From assembly GCF_947502445.1 (NCBI RefSeq), contig NZ_CANMZW010000001.1, positions 62,001 to 126,000 of the forward strand: DNA of 64,000 nucleotides. Reading direction: 5' to 3'. The stretch is from an uncultured Brevibacillus sp. Lineage in GTDB: Bacteria > Bacillota > Bacilli > Brevibacillales > Brevibacillaceae. The notes under the pieces were generated by a model. It made no database searches, had not been told where the DNA came from, and saw nothing but the letters and a program-made list of their open reading frames with translations. The first letter of the stretch is position 1. Every line of letters starts with the position of its first letter. Positions 17,427 through 26,564 of this stretch are shown in pieces. The position numbers and the translations under genes are program-made.

Positions 17427-18585
17427 GAGCGTTCGCTGCTTCATTCGGTTGATCGTCTGTCTGATTCCAATCATTCTCGTAACCGGTTGCTGGGATAGAC
17501 GAGAGCTGGAGGAACGTACATCGGTTCTTGCCATTGCGATTGATCGGGCAGAAACGAATAGGGAGCACTACCAGCTAACCGTTCAAATTCCGATTCCTAT
17601 AAAAATTGCAGGAAGTAGCGGAAAGGGTGGGGGAAGTAATTCCGATGCGGTCAAAATTATGAGTGTGACGGGAAGAACGGTATCGGATGCGGCCAACAAT
17701 CTGCAAATGCGTTTGAATCAGCGCTTGTTTTTAGGACATACTCGTGTGCTTGCGATTAGTGAGGATATCGCTAAGCAAGGCATTCAGGATATCATGGACA
17801 ATTTCCGCCGTGAACCACAAATTCGGCGTCTGATGTGGCCGATCATTGTAAAAGGCAAAGCATCGACCTTGCTGGAAATCAAGCCTGAGCTTGCCCAAAT
17901 TCCGGTTGTATTTTTGATGGACTTGGTTGAGAACGGCTCAAAGATGGGCACGATTCCTGATCAGACGCTGGGAGATTATTTCAATCAAACCTCTAACAAA
18001 ACGATGGAGCCTTTTATGAATTTGGTGGAGGCGAGCAAAAAGGATGTGACCTGGAAGGGCATCGGGGTTTTTCGTGGACATAAAATGATCGGGCAGTTGG
18101 ATCGGGAGCAGACATGGTCACTGCTGCAGCTTCGTAATGAAAAAAAGGGCGGTGACATTATTATTCCTCTTCCGAACACAGAAGACGGGTATGTCACGTT
18201 TCGTCCACATTTCGTAAAAAAGAAGCTGCATATTGATAAAGCGAAAGCGAATTCCAGTGGCGCAAGCTCGTTTGTCGCTACGTACCACTGTGAGCTTCAG
18301 GGTGATATTGTCGAGCTTACGGAGAACATGAAGGTCTCACCGGAGAAGTTCATTTTGCAAATGCAGGCTTTGATCAAAAAAGAGATGGAAAGTCGTGCAA
18401 AAAAAATGCTTCAGCCATTGCAAAAGCAATACAACAGCGACATTTTAAAACTGGGGCTTACGCTAAGAGCCCTACATTACCGAGATTACTGGGAGACTCA
18501 CAATTGGAAAGAGGATTTCAGAGATTTCCCAATTCGTGTGGTTTATACGATCAAGCTGCGCCGCCTTGGCATGGAAATGCAATAG
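17413..18585 (+). CDS. gerKC: Spore germination receptor C subunit (GerAC-like lipoprotein)
   Basis: This 390-residue lipoprotein has signal peptide residues 1-25 and lipobox VTGC with lipidated C26, followed by WDRRELEE, the characteristic Ger(x)C start. The C-terminal domain (KMLQPLQKQYNSDILKLG...) is the conserved family end. It sits on the outer face of the inner spore membrane with the A and B subunits. An ATG at 17419 is an alternative start two codons downstream. Confidence 0.93.
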   Translation: MLMAKSVRCFIRLIVCLIPIILVTGCWDRRELEERTSVLAIAIDRAETNREHYQLTVQIPIPIKIAGSSGKGGGSNSDAVKIMSVTGRTVSDAANNLQMRLNQRLFLGHTRVLAISEDIAKQGIQDIMDNFRREPQIRRLMWPIIVKGKASTLLEIKPELAQIPVVFLMDLVENGSKMGTIPDQTLGDYFNQTSNKTMEPFMNLVEASKKDVTWKGIGVFRGHKMIGQLDREQTWSLLQLRNEKKGGDIIIPLPNTEDGYVTFRPHFVKKKLHIDKAKANSSGASSFVATYHCELQGDIVELTENMKVSPEKFILQMQALIKKEMESRAKKMLQPLQKQYNSDILKLGLTLRALHYRDYWETHNWKEDFRDFPIRVVYTIKLRRLGMEMQ

Positions 18586-18598
18586 GGGAGCGATAAAC

Positions 18599-19738
18599 AT
18601 GGAAAACCAGCAAAGGAACATAAGCACATGGCAGCTCACGAGTATTTTGATCAGCACCATGATCGGCGTAGGCATACTGACCATTCCTCGGACCTCCACT
18701 ACCGATATTCATCAAATGGGCTGGCTAGGCACGATTACCGGTGGCATGATAGCAGCGATCGCGATTGCTTCTATCGTGTATTTAGGCAAGCAGTTTCCGG
18801 GTACAACCTATGTCGACTACATTCCAAAAGTATTCGGACATCGAGTGGGGACCGTACTCAGCTATCCCATTATCCTTTTATTTATTTTCTTTCAGTTTAT
18901 TAATGCGGGAATGGCAGCTAGAGGGTTCGGAGAAGTGGTCGTGACCTCAGTCCTGCAAGATACGCCTCTGGAAGCCATTCTCATCACATTGTTTATCATG
19001 GTTCTGTTCCTGTGCTGCCACGAAGTAGAAGTCGTCGCCAGAGTAAACGAGCTGCTCATCCCTTTTATTTTGGTTCCCGTATTTTTGATTCCGTTGGCGT
19101 CGTTCATGAATGCGGACTGGTACAATCTGCTGCCCTTTCACATCGATTCATGGAAAGAGGTTGGAAAAACGAGCTTACATACATTCTCCGTGTTTACAGG
19201 GTATGAGCTCTTAATGTTCTATTTTGCGTTTGCGATGCCAGGTGCCAAGCTTGGGATAGCTGGCGGGACTGGATTGGGATACACCATTGCTGCTTACTTC
19301 CTGACGGTAGTGGCAGGGATTTCAGTATTCGGGCATGAGGAATTGCAGAGACTGATCTGGCCAACCCTTGAATTGGTTAAAACCACACAACAATCAGGCT
19401 GGTTTTTGGAGAGATTGGAGTCGGCTTTTCTCGCGATTTGGGTAGCCTCCGTTTTTACTACGATTGGAAATATGTACTATGCAATGATTTTTTCTCTGCG
19501 ACTCTGGTTTCGTCAGGGGATTCGTTTTCAGCGCATAAGTGCTTTGGTCATTACAGTTCCCTTATATTACTTCGCCCTGATGCCACAAAATATTGTTGAG
19601 TTGTTTTCCTATACGAAAAAAATGACGAAGTTCGGATATTTCCCCACCATTGTCATTCCTATTTTGCTCGCATTGATCCAGTGGATTCGTGTGAAGCTCG
19701 GAAGCCGTCGTGAGAATAGTAAAAAGGGAGGGACATAA
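18599..19738 (+). CDS. Second spore germination B subunit (GerAB-like)
   Basis: This 379-residue membrane protein is paralogous to the B subunit at 16266; both keep IGVG(V/I)LT(L/I)PR, the HEVEVVARVNELL segment and a FGxEELQR(x)WPTLELVKTTQ segment. The ATG at 18599 lies eight bases behind GGGGAG. The operon order is therefore A-B-C-B. The second B protein may assemble alternative receptors with different germinant specificity. A bidirectional terminator follows. Confidence 0.9.
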   Translation: MENQQRNISTWQLTSILISTMIGVGILTIPRTSTTDIHQMGWLGTITGGMIAAIAIASIVYLGKQFPGTTYVDYIPKVFGHRVGTVLSYPIILLFIFFQFINAGMAARGFGEVVVTSVLQDTPLEAILITLFIMVLFLCCHEVEVVARVNELLIPFILVPVFLIPLASFMNADWYNLLPFHIDSWKEVGKTSLHTFSVFTGYELLMFYFAFAMPGAKLGIAGGTGLGYTIAAYFLTVVAGISVFGHEELQRLIWPTLELVKTTQQSGWFLERLESAFLAIWVASVFTTIGNMYYAMIFSLRLWFRQGIRFQRISALVITVPLYYFALMPQNIVELFSYTKKMTKFGYFPTIVIPILLALIQWIRVKLGSRRENSKKGGT

Positions 19739-19751
19739 CGTCACTCCCTTT
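19723..19751. terminator. Bidirectional terminator between the ger operon and sspI
   Basis: AAAGGGAG (19723-19730) pairs with CTCCCTTT (19744-19751) over a 13-base loop that includes the last B-subunit stop codon. It lies between the convergent ger operon and sspI. Confidence 0.7.
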
Positions 19752-19778
19752 CCTGCTGATTATCCTCTCTATCCTGAT

Positions 19779-20015
19779 TCAGATCGGCTTTTCTGTTTGC
19801 TCTGGAATGTGTGAGGCGATGGTTTGCACGATATCTTGTCTGGAAGTTGCATCGCTGTTTTGCCACAGCACTTCAAACAGTACACCAAGCCCAGGCAAGG
19901 TTTTTTCCTGGCCGCTGGAAATAGCGTCACTAATCGTTTCTTCTACGGCATTGGAGTCAGAGCCTTGCATTTTGTACATGATGGCTTGACGCAAATTGAG
20001 TGAGGCAATGTTCAT
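19779..20015 (-). CDS. sspI: Small acid-soluble spore protein SspI
   Basis: This 78-residue protein matches SspI along its length: LNLRQAI near the start, the central EETISDAISSGQEKTLPGLGVLFEVLWQN, and an acidic tail. SspI is a minor forespore protein. In B. subtilis it lies next to ysgA and pheST, and the same neighbours are found here. A SigG-type promoter is visible upstream, fitting late forespore expression. Confidence 0.93.
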   Translation of the reverse strand: MNIASLNLRQAIMYKMQGSDSNAVEETISDAISSGQEKTLPGLGVLFEVLWQNSDATSRQDIVQTIASHIPEQTEKPI

Positions 20016-20055
20016 AACCGTTCTAACACCTCTCTTATAGGAATCAATTCTGGTT

Positions 20056-20085
20056 TAGTATTTGTCACGAATAGTTTGGTCATAC
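20056..20085 (-). promoter_or_regulatory. Putative SigG promoter of sspI
   Basis: On the minus strand GTATG (20081-20085) fits the SigF/SigG -35 element, and AATACTA (20056-20062) differs by one base from the SigG -10 CATACTA, with an 18-base spacer. It lies about 40 bases before the sspI start. Confidence 0.6.
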
Positions 20086-20089
20086 CCTT

Positions 20090-20119
20090 TTGTAGCACTG
20101 GTTTGGGTTATGCTATACT
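20090..20119 (+). promoter_or_regulatory. SigA-type promoter of the ktrA-like gene
   Basis: TTGTAG (20090-20095) and TATACT (20114-20119) are separated by 18 bases and point toward the potassium-regulator gene starting at 20185. Confidence 0.55.
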
Positions 20120-20184
20120 ATCTGCACGTATGATCATTTCCTCGGCCCCCAGGGCAGTCGGCACGATGAAGGAGTAGATAAAGG

Positions 20185-20838
20185 ATGTCTAAGCAATTTG
20201 CCATTATTGGAATGGGGCGCTTTGGTGCCAGTGTGGCTCGTACCTTGTATGAAATGGATTATGAAGTAATGGGCATCGACGAGAATGAAGAGCGTATCAA
20301 TGAAAATATACAATTTGTGACCCATGCGGTAGCAGCTGATTCCACGGATGAGCGAGCTTTAAAAGAAATCGGCATCCGCAACTTTGATGTGGTGGTCGTT
20401 GCGATCGGGGTAGATATCCAGGCAAGCATCCTTACCGTTCTTACATTAAAGGAGCTAGGCGTGAAAAAGATCGTGGCAAAGGCCCAAAATGAACGGCATG
20501 GACAAGTCCTGTACAAGGTCGGAGCAGACCGCGTAGTTTTCCCAGAGCGGGATATGGGGGTGCGAGTGGCCCACAATTTGATCTCTGCGAATGTACTGGA
20601 CTTTATTGAGCTGGCAGAGGATTACAGTGTGGCTGAGGTAGTGGCCTCGTCCAAAATGGTTGGGAAAAACATGCGCCAGCTAGACATTCGTAAAAAATAT
20701 GAAGTGAACGTGATTGCGATCAAAAGTGGCGATAAATTCAACATCGCACCAAGCCCGGATGATCTCATTCAATACGGCGACGTTCTTGTCGTGATCGGAA
20801 ATAATAAAGACCTAAAGGCATTTGAGGAGCGCGCATAA
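20185..20838 (+). CDS. ktrA: KtrA/TrkA-type potassium channel regulatory subunit
   Basis: This 217-residue cytoplasmic RCK protein has an N-terminal RCK_N domain with the nucleotide-binding IGMGRFGASVA (about residues 7-17) and GIDENEERI, and a C-terminal RCK_C domain from about residue 140 with LDIRKKYEVNVIAI. It gates a KtrB/KtrD potassium transporter in response to ATP/ADP and often c-di-AMP. No membrane subunit is encoded next to it. The TrmH-family gene begins two bases after its stop, so they are cotranscribed. Confidence 0.9.
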   Translation: MSKQFAIIGMGRFGASVARTLYEMDYEVMGIDENEERINENIQFVTHAVAADSTDERALKEIGIRNFDVVVVAIGVDIQASILTVLTLKELGVKKIVAKAQNERHGQVLYKVGADRVVFPERDMGVRVAHNLISANVLDFIELAEDYSVAEVVASSKMVGKNMRQLDIRKKYEVNVIAIKSGDKFNIAPSPDDLIQYGDVLVVIGNNKDLKAFEERA

Positions 20839-20840
20839 GC

Positions 20841-21668
20841 ATGGCACATGAACTGATTACTTCTGTACAAAATCCGCTGGTCAAGCGGCTGCATCAATTA
20901 CTGGATCGAAAAGGACGCGAGGAACAGGGGTGTTTTCTTGTTGAGGGTGCGCATCTCGTGGAGGAAGCGCTAAAGAGTGGGGCAGAGGTAACTACCATCC
21001 TGTATGACAACGATCGCGATATGGACCCTGCCTGTCGGCGCGCGCTCGAAAATCATCCGCTTGATGTTCATGTAGTGGCGGCCTCTGCTGCGGTGCTGGG
21101 CAAGCTATCCGAAACGAAGTCGCCTCAGGGTATCGTAGCCGAAGTGAAAAAAACAGCAGCAGATTGGGGCGAGTGGCTAGATCAAAAGGGAAGATCAGGC
21201 GATGATTTGCTGGTCCTGTTTCTCGACGAAATTCAAGACCCTGGTAATTTAGGGACGATTTTGCGAACGGCCGAGGCGGCAGCGATTGATGCCGTGGTGC
21301 TGGGCAAGGGAAGCGTAGACGTATACAACGGCAAAGTCGTGCGTGCTACGATGGGAGCTTTGTTTCGCTTGCCTGTGTTTACCCGCTCCTTACCGGAGAC
21401 CGCATCGGAATGGAGAGCAGGTGGAGGACGACTGCTTGTCTCCTCTTTGCAAAAGGAGAGCGTTTCTTATGACGAGGCAGATTATTCGAAACGGACTGCG
21501 ATCGTTATCGGCAACGAGGGTAGGGGTGTTTCGCAGGCATTAATGGATGAGGCAGATCAATTCGTACATATTCCCATTTACGGTCAAGCAGAATCGCTAA
21601 ACGCTGCGGTCGCAGCAGGCATTTTTGTTTTTGAAGCACAAAGAAATAGAAAAGATCGGCTGCACTAG
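20841..21668 (+). CDS. ysgA: TrmH/SpoU-family rRNA methyltransferase (YsgA-like)
   Basis: This 275-residue SPOUT methyltransferase has an N-terminal substrate-binding domain (L30e-like, to about residue 110) and the knotted SAM domain. All three motifs are visible: DEIQDPGNLGTILRTAEA, IGNEGRGVS and IPIYGQAESLNAAVAAG. By family it 2'-O-methylates 23S rRNA. It occupies the same place as B. subtilis ysgA between sspI and pheS. Its stop codon lies in the loop of a long terminator hairpin. Confidence 0.9.
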   Translation: MAHELITSVQNPLVKRLHQLLDRKGREEQGCFLVEGAHLVEEALKSGAEVTTILYDNDRDMDPACRRALENHPLDVHVVAASAAVLGKLSETKSPQGIVAEVKKTAADWGEWLDQKGRSGDDLLVLFLDEIQDPGNLGTILRTAEAAAIDAVVLGKGSVDVYNGKVVRATMGALFRLPVFTRSLPETASEWRAGGGRLLVSSLQKESVSYDEADYSKRTAIVIGNEGRGVSQALMDEADQFVHIPIYGQAESLNAAVAAGIFVFEAQRNRKDRLH

Positions 21669-21678
21669 CCGATCTTTT
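21650..21678. terminator. Perfect bidirectional terminator with two stop codons in the loop region
   Basis: AAAAGATCGGCT (21650-21661) and AGCCGATCTTTT (21667-21678) form a perfect 12-base stem around GCACT. The plus-strand TAG (21666-21668) of the methyltransferase and the minus-strand TAG (complement of 21665-21667) of the DUF2225 gene share the CTAG at the loop edge. One compact element thus ends two convergent genes. Confidence 0.9.
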
Positions 21679-22381
21679 GTTCTTTTTTCTCCTTGTACTC
21701 CTCACGCGCGACTTGCCATTGATCCTGTGCCATTCGGATGATTCCGCTTTCGATCGTATGATTGCGGTAGGCAAGTGCTTTCCCGAAATACTTGATGGCG
21801 AGATCAAATTTTTCCAATCGGCGGTACAGCTCGCCGATCAAATATAAGAGTCGTACCTCTGACATTTCCTTGTCACTGCGCAAATAGTCAGTATGTATAT
21901 ACGATAGCTCGTATTCATCTACGGCCATGTCGATAAAGCGAATTTCTTCTGCTGTATTTTCTTGCGAGCGGTACAACCAGGCGAGTCGCAAATACAGTCC
22001 AGCTTTTACAGCGTGAGGCTGATCTGTCAGCTCTGCAGCGTAAATCGCCAGCTTGTAGCTGACAATGGCTTCGTTGAGCTGTCTGATATGGCCGAAGTCC
22101 TTCGGTGTCCATTTGGCCGAAATTTGTTCATCTACAATCTGTTTTTGCCAAGGGGCGAGCTTGTCTCTGAATTGATCGGTAAAAGCAAAGCCGCACTGTG
22201 GACAGACATTTACCGTATAGTAAATCGGATTTAAGGATTGCTCCGTGAATGTGGTGTAAAAATCGCTATCTCTTTTGACCATCGTCAACGTGCCGCTTCT
22301 GATGCGCTTGGTGGTAAAGGTAGCCTCACAATGACGACAGCGGCAATTTTTATCGTAGAGGGCGGAAACATTAACAATCAT
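21665..22381 (-). CDS. DUF2225 domain protein
   Basis: This 238-residue soluble protein has two zinc-ribbon-like cysteine pairs near the N-terminus (CRCRHC and CPQCGF) and a helical TPR-like C-terminal half (LYLRLAWLYRSQENTAEEI, LYLIGELYRRLEKFDLAIKYFGKAL). This is the DUF2225 layout; function is unknown. The start at 22381 (MIVNVSALYDKNC) follows GAAAGGGG by nine bases. An upstream in-frame ATG at 22444 would run into the inverted-repeat element and is rejected. Confidence 0.87.
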   Translation of the reverse strand: MIVNVSALYDKNCRCRHCEATFTTKRIRSGTLTMVKRDSDFYTTFTEQSLNPIYYTVNVCPQCGFAFTDQFRDKLAPWQKQIVDEQISAKWTPKDFGHIRQLNEAIVSYKLAIYAAELTDQPHAVKAGLYLRLAWLYRSQENTAEEIRFIDMAVDEYELSYIHTDYLRSDKEMSEVRLLYLIGELYRRLEKFDLAIKYFGKALAYRNHTIESGIIRMAQDQWQVAREEYKEKKEQKIG

Positions 22382-22438
22382 GTCAAAAGTCCCCTTTCTT
22401 AATAAAAAGATGTGACTAGGGCATACTAGTATGTGCAT

Positions 22439-22605
22439 GTTCAAAAAGTTGGCTTTTCAGCACCGAGTAAATGGCGAGAACCGTACGAAGGAGGAGCGGA
22501 GTGTAGGTAAACTACATGAGCACCGGACTTCGAGGGTGAACGTCATTTTCGATGTCGAATAAGCTCTCAGGACTCCTTCGTGATCAAAAGACGACTTTTT
22601 GAACT
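22439..22605. repeat. 167-bp MITE-like element with terminal inverted repeats
   Basis: The left end GTTCAAAAAGT (22439-22449) is matched by ACTTTTTGAAC (22595-22605); the similarity extends inward to about 21 of 25 bases. A second inner pair, ACGAAGGAG (22485-22493) and CTCCTTCGT (22574-22582), and a small GTAG/CTAC hairpin give the whole element a long stem. It has no coding frame. It lies between DUF2225 and the pheS leader and looks like a non-autonomous mobile or REP-type element. Confidence 0.65.
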
Positions 22606-22674
22606 ATCTCAACCAAGATGAGAATTGAAAGTTCTCTCTTGTTGCGCTATAATTTTTCTACGTCTTGATTATAA

Positions 22675-22975
22675 CGCAAAGCGATGACGGAGACTAGTAC
22701 GCAGGACCTATATGTTTTTCAGGGAGAAGATGCCGTAGACTGAGAGCATCTTTAACATCATAGCTGCAGAAATTCACTCCAGAGCCGCACTCTGAACCGC
22801 TTTTGGCGCAGTAGGAGCAGCCGGGTCATTCCCGTTACCAATGATCTTAAGTGAGACAGAAGTCTTGCCAGGTCTGGTGATATTGTCACAGACATGTCAC
22901 AGCTGGAGCTTTTGTCTAACAAGGGTGGTACCGCGAGAAAAAAGTAACTCGTCCCTTTTTGGGGCGGGTTTTTCT
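22675..22975 (+). promoter_or_regulatory. T-box riboswitch leader of pheST
   Basis: The hallmark T-box AAGGGTGGTACCGCG begins at 22921, in the antiterminator position. Upstream are a long stem I region (from the AGCGATGACGG segment near 22680) and a candidate phenylalanine specifier TTC at 22773-22775. The competing terminator pairs ACTCGTCCC (22947-22955) with GGGGCGGGT (22961-22969), followed by a T-run. Uncharged tRNA-Phe would stabilise the antiterminator and turn on synthetase expression. The exact specifier codon is a reading of the loop and is less certain than the class. Confidence 0.92.
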
Positions 22976-23009
22976 TTTTTTCCAACACATGATAAAGGAG
23001 CGATATGAA

Positions 23010-24044
23010 GTGCAAACTCGGTTGCATGAAATGAAAGAGTCCGCACTGGGCCAAATCAGCCAGGTGACGGAAAGCTCACAGCTGCAGGATTTGCGTGTCA
23101 AATACCTGGGGAAAAAAGGGGAGCTGACAGAGCTTCTCCGCGGGATGGGCAGTCTGTCCCCAGAAGAGCGTCCTGTAGTAGGCCAACTGGTTAATGAAGT
23201 GCGCGAAGCTTTAGAAGCGGCTTTTTCCGGTAAACAGCAAGCGTTTGAACAAGCAGAGCTGAGTGCCAAGCTTTCGTCCCAAACCGTAGATGTAACGCTG
23301 CCAGGCCGACCAGTGCCAGCTGGAACGATGCATCCTCTTTCGCGCATTATTGAAGAAATCGAAGACATTTTCATCGGATTGGGCTTTGAGGTCGCAGAGG
23401 GTCCAGAGCTTGAGACAGACCATTTCAACTTTGAAATGCTCAACCTGCCAAAAGGTCATCCGGCGCGCGATATGCAGGATACGTTTTATGTAACAGACGA
23501 ACTGTTGATGCGTACCCAGACTTCTCCGGTTCAAGCGCGTACCATGCTGAAAAAAGAAGGCAAGACACCGCTCAAAATGATCTGTCCGGGTAAAGTGTAT
23601 CGCCGTGACGATGACGATGCTACTCACTCCCACCAGTTTACACAGATTGAGGGCCTTGTTATCGATAAAAAAATCGGGATGAGCGACTTGAAAGGAACCC
23701 TCTTGACCTTTGCTCGCCAAATGTTTGGAGAAAACCAACAAATTCGCCTGCGTCCGAGCTTCTTCCCGTTTACGGAGCCAAGTGCTGAGGTTGACCTGCA
23801 ATGCTTCAACTGTGGTGGAGATGGCTGCCGTGTATGTAAGCAAACAGGCTGGATCGAAATTTTGGGCTCCGGTATGGTGCATCCGCGCGTATTGGAAATG
23901 GCTGGTTACAATCCAGAGGAAGTCAGCGGTTTTGCCTTCGGGATGGGCGTAGAACGGATTGCCATGCTGAAATACGGCGTAGAGGATATCCGCCATTTTT
24001 ATACCAATGACGTGCGTTTCTTGCGTCAGTTCAACCGAGGATAG
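23010..24044 (+). CDS. pheS: Phenylalanyl-tRNA synthetase alpha subunit
   Basis: This 344-residue subunit is the same length as B. subtilis PheS. It has an N-terminal coiled coil (about residues 1-90) and a class II catalytic core: motif 2 at [29 protein letters not shown] upstream of it, and motif 3 near [11 protein letters not shown]. It charges tRNA-Phe as part of an alpha2-beta2 enzyme. The GTG at 23010 ([11 protein letters not shown]) follows AAAGGAG by nine bases and matches the family N-terminus; the in-frame ATG at 22989 lies before that site. It is controlled by the T-box upstream. Confidence 0.95.
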   Translation: MQTRLHEMKESALGQISQVTESSQLQDLRVKYLGKKGELTELLRGMGSLSPEERPVVGQLVNEVREALEAAFSGKQQAFEQAELSAKLSSQTVDVTLPGRPVPAGTMHPLSRIIEEIEDIFIGLGFEVAEGPELETDHFNFEMLNLPKGHPARDMQDTFYVTDELLMRTQTSPVQARTMLKKEGKTPLKMICPGKVYRRDDDDATHSHQFTQIEGLVIDKKIGMSDLKGTLLTFARQMFGENQQIRLRPSFFPFTEPSAEVDLQCFNCGGDGCRVCKQTGWIEILGSGMVHPRVLEMAGYNPEEVSGFAFGMGVERIAMLKYGVEDIRHFYTNDVRFLRQFNRG

Positions 24045-24059
24045 AGAGGAGAGGCGAAA

Positions 24060-26483
24060 ATGAAGGTATCGTACCAATGGTTAGCGGAATACGTGGATTT
24101 AAGTGATACGAACCCGCAAGAGCTGGCAGAGAAGCTGACTCGTTCCGGGGTTGAAGTAGATGCAGTGGAATCGCGCAATGCAGGGGTCTCTGGCGTTGTT
24201 ATCGGTTATGTAAAAGAGCGCAGCAAGCACCCGGATGCAGATCGTCTGAATGTGTGTGTGGTCGATGCAGGACAAGGAGAAGACCTGCAAATCGTGTGTG
24301 GCGCACCAAACGTAGACAAAGGACAAAAGGTACTGGTTGCCCTGATCGGTGCAAAGCTGCCAGGTGGCCTGAACATCAAGCGATCCAAGCTGCGCGGTGT
24401 AGAATCCCAAGGGATGATCTGCTCCGCAAAAGAATTGGGCTTAAACGACAAGCTGCTCGCAAAAGACCAGCAAGAAGGTATCATGGTCTTGCCGGGCGAT
24501 GCTGAAATCGGAATGGACGCGATTTCTTACCTCGGATTGGATGACTATGTATTGGAGCTGGGTCTTACACCGAACCGCTCTGACTGCCTGAGTATGCTGG
24601 GAGTAGCGTACGAGGTAGCTGCGATTTTGGGCAAAGAAGTACTGCTGCCACAGATTGAACTGAACGAAAATGGTGGAGACAACCCACTGCAAGTCAAAAT
24701 CGAAGCGACTAACGAAAGCTATCAATATAACGGACGTCACTTCACAAAGGCGAATATCGCGTCTTCTCCACAATGGATGAAAAATCGTTTGATGGCTGCA
24801 GGCATCCGTCCCATCAACAACGTAGTAGACGTTACCAACTACGTATTGCTCGAATACGGTCAGCCGTTGCATGCATTCGACGCAGCTCAAGTAGACAATC
24901 GCTCGATCATCGTGCGTCTGGCTGGCGAAGGTGAAAAGCTGGTAACCCTGGATGACCAGGAACGTACGCTTGATGCTGAGACATTGTTGATTGCTGATCC
25001 GACAAAAGGCTTGGCAATCGCTGGCGTCATGGGTGGAGCCAACTCCGAAATTACAGGAGAAACAACCGAAATCATTTTGGAAGCTGCTTGGTTCACGCCA
25101 CAAACTGTCCGTCGTACAGCTCGTTCTTTGGGAATGCGTACGGAAGGCTGCGTACGCTGGGAAAAAGGCGTTGACCAGACGCGAGTAGAAGAGGCTGGAG
25201 AGCGTGCTGCTTCATTAATTCAGCAATTGTCCGGGGCAACGGTCTCCAAAGGCATCGCAAAAGCAATCGTAAAAGAAGCAACACCTGCTGTCGTAAGCGT
25301 CTCTCTGCAAAAAATCAATCAACATTTGGGCACCTCGCTGGTTGCTTCCGACGTATCGCCGATTTTCGATCGTCTGCAGTTCCCGTATGAGGCTGCGAAT
25401 GATACCTGGACAGTAACGGTTCCAACCAGACGCGGAGACATTACACTGCCTGAGGATCTGGTAGAAGAGGTTGCACGTCTGTATGGCTACGACAACATCC
25501 CGACCAGCTTGCCATCCGGCTCTGCTACACAAGGTCAATTGACGCCCGAGCAGCAGCTGCGTCGCATTATCCGCCATCATTTGATTGGTGCTGGTCTGAA
25601 CGAAGCGATTTCTTATGCATTGGTTCACCCGGATCGTGTAGAAGAAGTATCAGGTTTGCATCAGGAAGCCGTTAAGCCAATCAGCTTGCTCATGCCAATG
25701 AGTGAAGAGCACAGTGTACTACGCACGAGTCTCATCCCGAGCTTGCTTCAAACTATCGCGTACAACAAGAACCGCCAAAACCAAGACGTCGGTATTTTCG
25801 AGCTGGGTCGTGTGTTCCTGACAGCAGAAGAAGCACTGACACAGCTTCCTGACGAGCGACTCTATGTAGCAGGTGCCTTGACTGGTCAATGGCTGCCGCC
25901 AAACTGGATGGGAGCCAAGCAGCCTGTAGACTTCTATCAGGCAAAAGGCGTTGTAGAGTCCCTGCTTGCACGTCTTGGAATCAAAGCGGCTGAATACAAG
26001 GCAACAGCTGAACTGGCTGGCATGCATCCAGGCCGAACTGCAGAGGTATGGGTAGGCGAGCAGCGACTCGGGTACTTGGGGCAGGTTCACCCGGGAACAG
26101 AAAAAGCGTATGATCTGTCCGAAACGTACGTATTCCAGCTGGATGTAGCACAGCTCATCACCGTTTCAGCTGAGGTAGGTCATTACAATCCATTACCAAA
26201 ATTCCCTGCAGTGACTCGTGATCTTGCACTTGTTGTGGATCGCAGCGTGCCTGCTGGAAATTTGGAAAAGGCAATTCGCGGAGCAGCTGGAAGCCTGCTC
26301 GAATCCTTGACTCTGTTCGATGTATACACGGGCGAGCGGATCGCAGAGGATAAAAAGAGCATGGCTTTTGCACTCGTATTCCGTCATGCTGAACGGACAC
26401 TTCAGGATGAAGAGATTCAGCAAGTGACGACTGCTGTCATCGAAGCGTTGAAAAACGATACAGGTGCAGAACTCAGAATGTAG
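24060..26483 (+). CDS. pheT: Phenylalanyl-tRNA synthetase beta subunit
   Basis: This 807-residue subunit has the usual order: tRNA-binding OB domain (residues about 40-150), B3/B4 editing domain (about 210-390, with RPINNVVDVTNYVL and LPLHAFD-like QPLHAFDA), B5 (about 405-475), the synthetase-like core, and a C-terminal anticodon-binding FDX-ACB domain from about 710 (PLPKFPAVTRDLALVVD). It starts 15 bases after pheS and is cotranscribed with it. Length and domain order are normal. Confidence 0.96.
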   Translation: MKVSYQWLAEYVDLSDTNPQELAEKLTRSGVEVDAVESRNAGVSGVVIGYVKERSKHPDADRLNVCVVDAGQGEDLQIVCGAPNVDKGQKVLVALIGAKLPGGLNIKRSKLRGVESQGMICSAKELGLNDKLLAKDQQEGIMVLPGDAEIGMDAISYLGLDDYVLELGLTPNRSDCLSMLGVAYEVAAILGKEVLLPQIELNENGGDNPLQVKIEATNESYQYNGRHFTKANIASSPQWMKNRLMAAGIRPINNVVDVTNYVLLEYGQPLHAFDAAQVDNRSIIVRLAGEGEKLVTLDDQERTLDAETLLIADPTKGLAIAGVMGGANSEITGETTEIILEAAWFTPQTVRRTARSLGMRTEGCVRWEKGVDQTRVEEAGERAASLIQQLSGATVSKGIAKAIVKEATPAVVSVSLQKINQHLGTSLVASDVSPIFDRLQFPYEAANDTWTVTVPTRRGDITLPEDLVEEVARLYGYDNIPTSLPSGSATQGQLTPEQQLRRIIRHHLIGAGLNEAISYALVHPDRVEEVSGLHQEAVKPISLLMPMSEEHSVLRTSLIPSLLQTIAYNKNRQNQDVGIFELGRVFLTAEEALTQLPDERLYVAGALTGQWLPPNWMGAKQPVDFYQAKGVVESLLARLGIKAAEYKATAELAGMHPGRTAEVWVGEQRLGYLGQVHPGTEKAYDLSETYVFQLDVAQLITVSAEVGHYNPLPKFPAVTRDLALVVDRSVPAGNLEKAIRGAAGSLLESLTLFDVYTGERIAEDKKSMAFALVFRHAERTLQDEEIQQVTTAVIEALKNDTGAELRM

Positions 26484-26564
26484 TATGGCTTGACGAAATC
26501 TGACATTTTCAGTAACCTAAATAGGATACAGTAGAGCAAAGGTCGCAGTAGGGAGGAACCCCTC

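Noticed and set aside
23211-24077. Minus-strand open frame of 288 codons opposite pheS
   Set aside because: Antisense shadow of pheS; no ribosome site and no recognisable domain.
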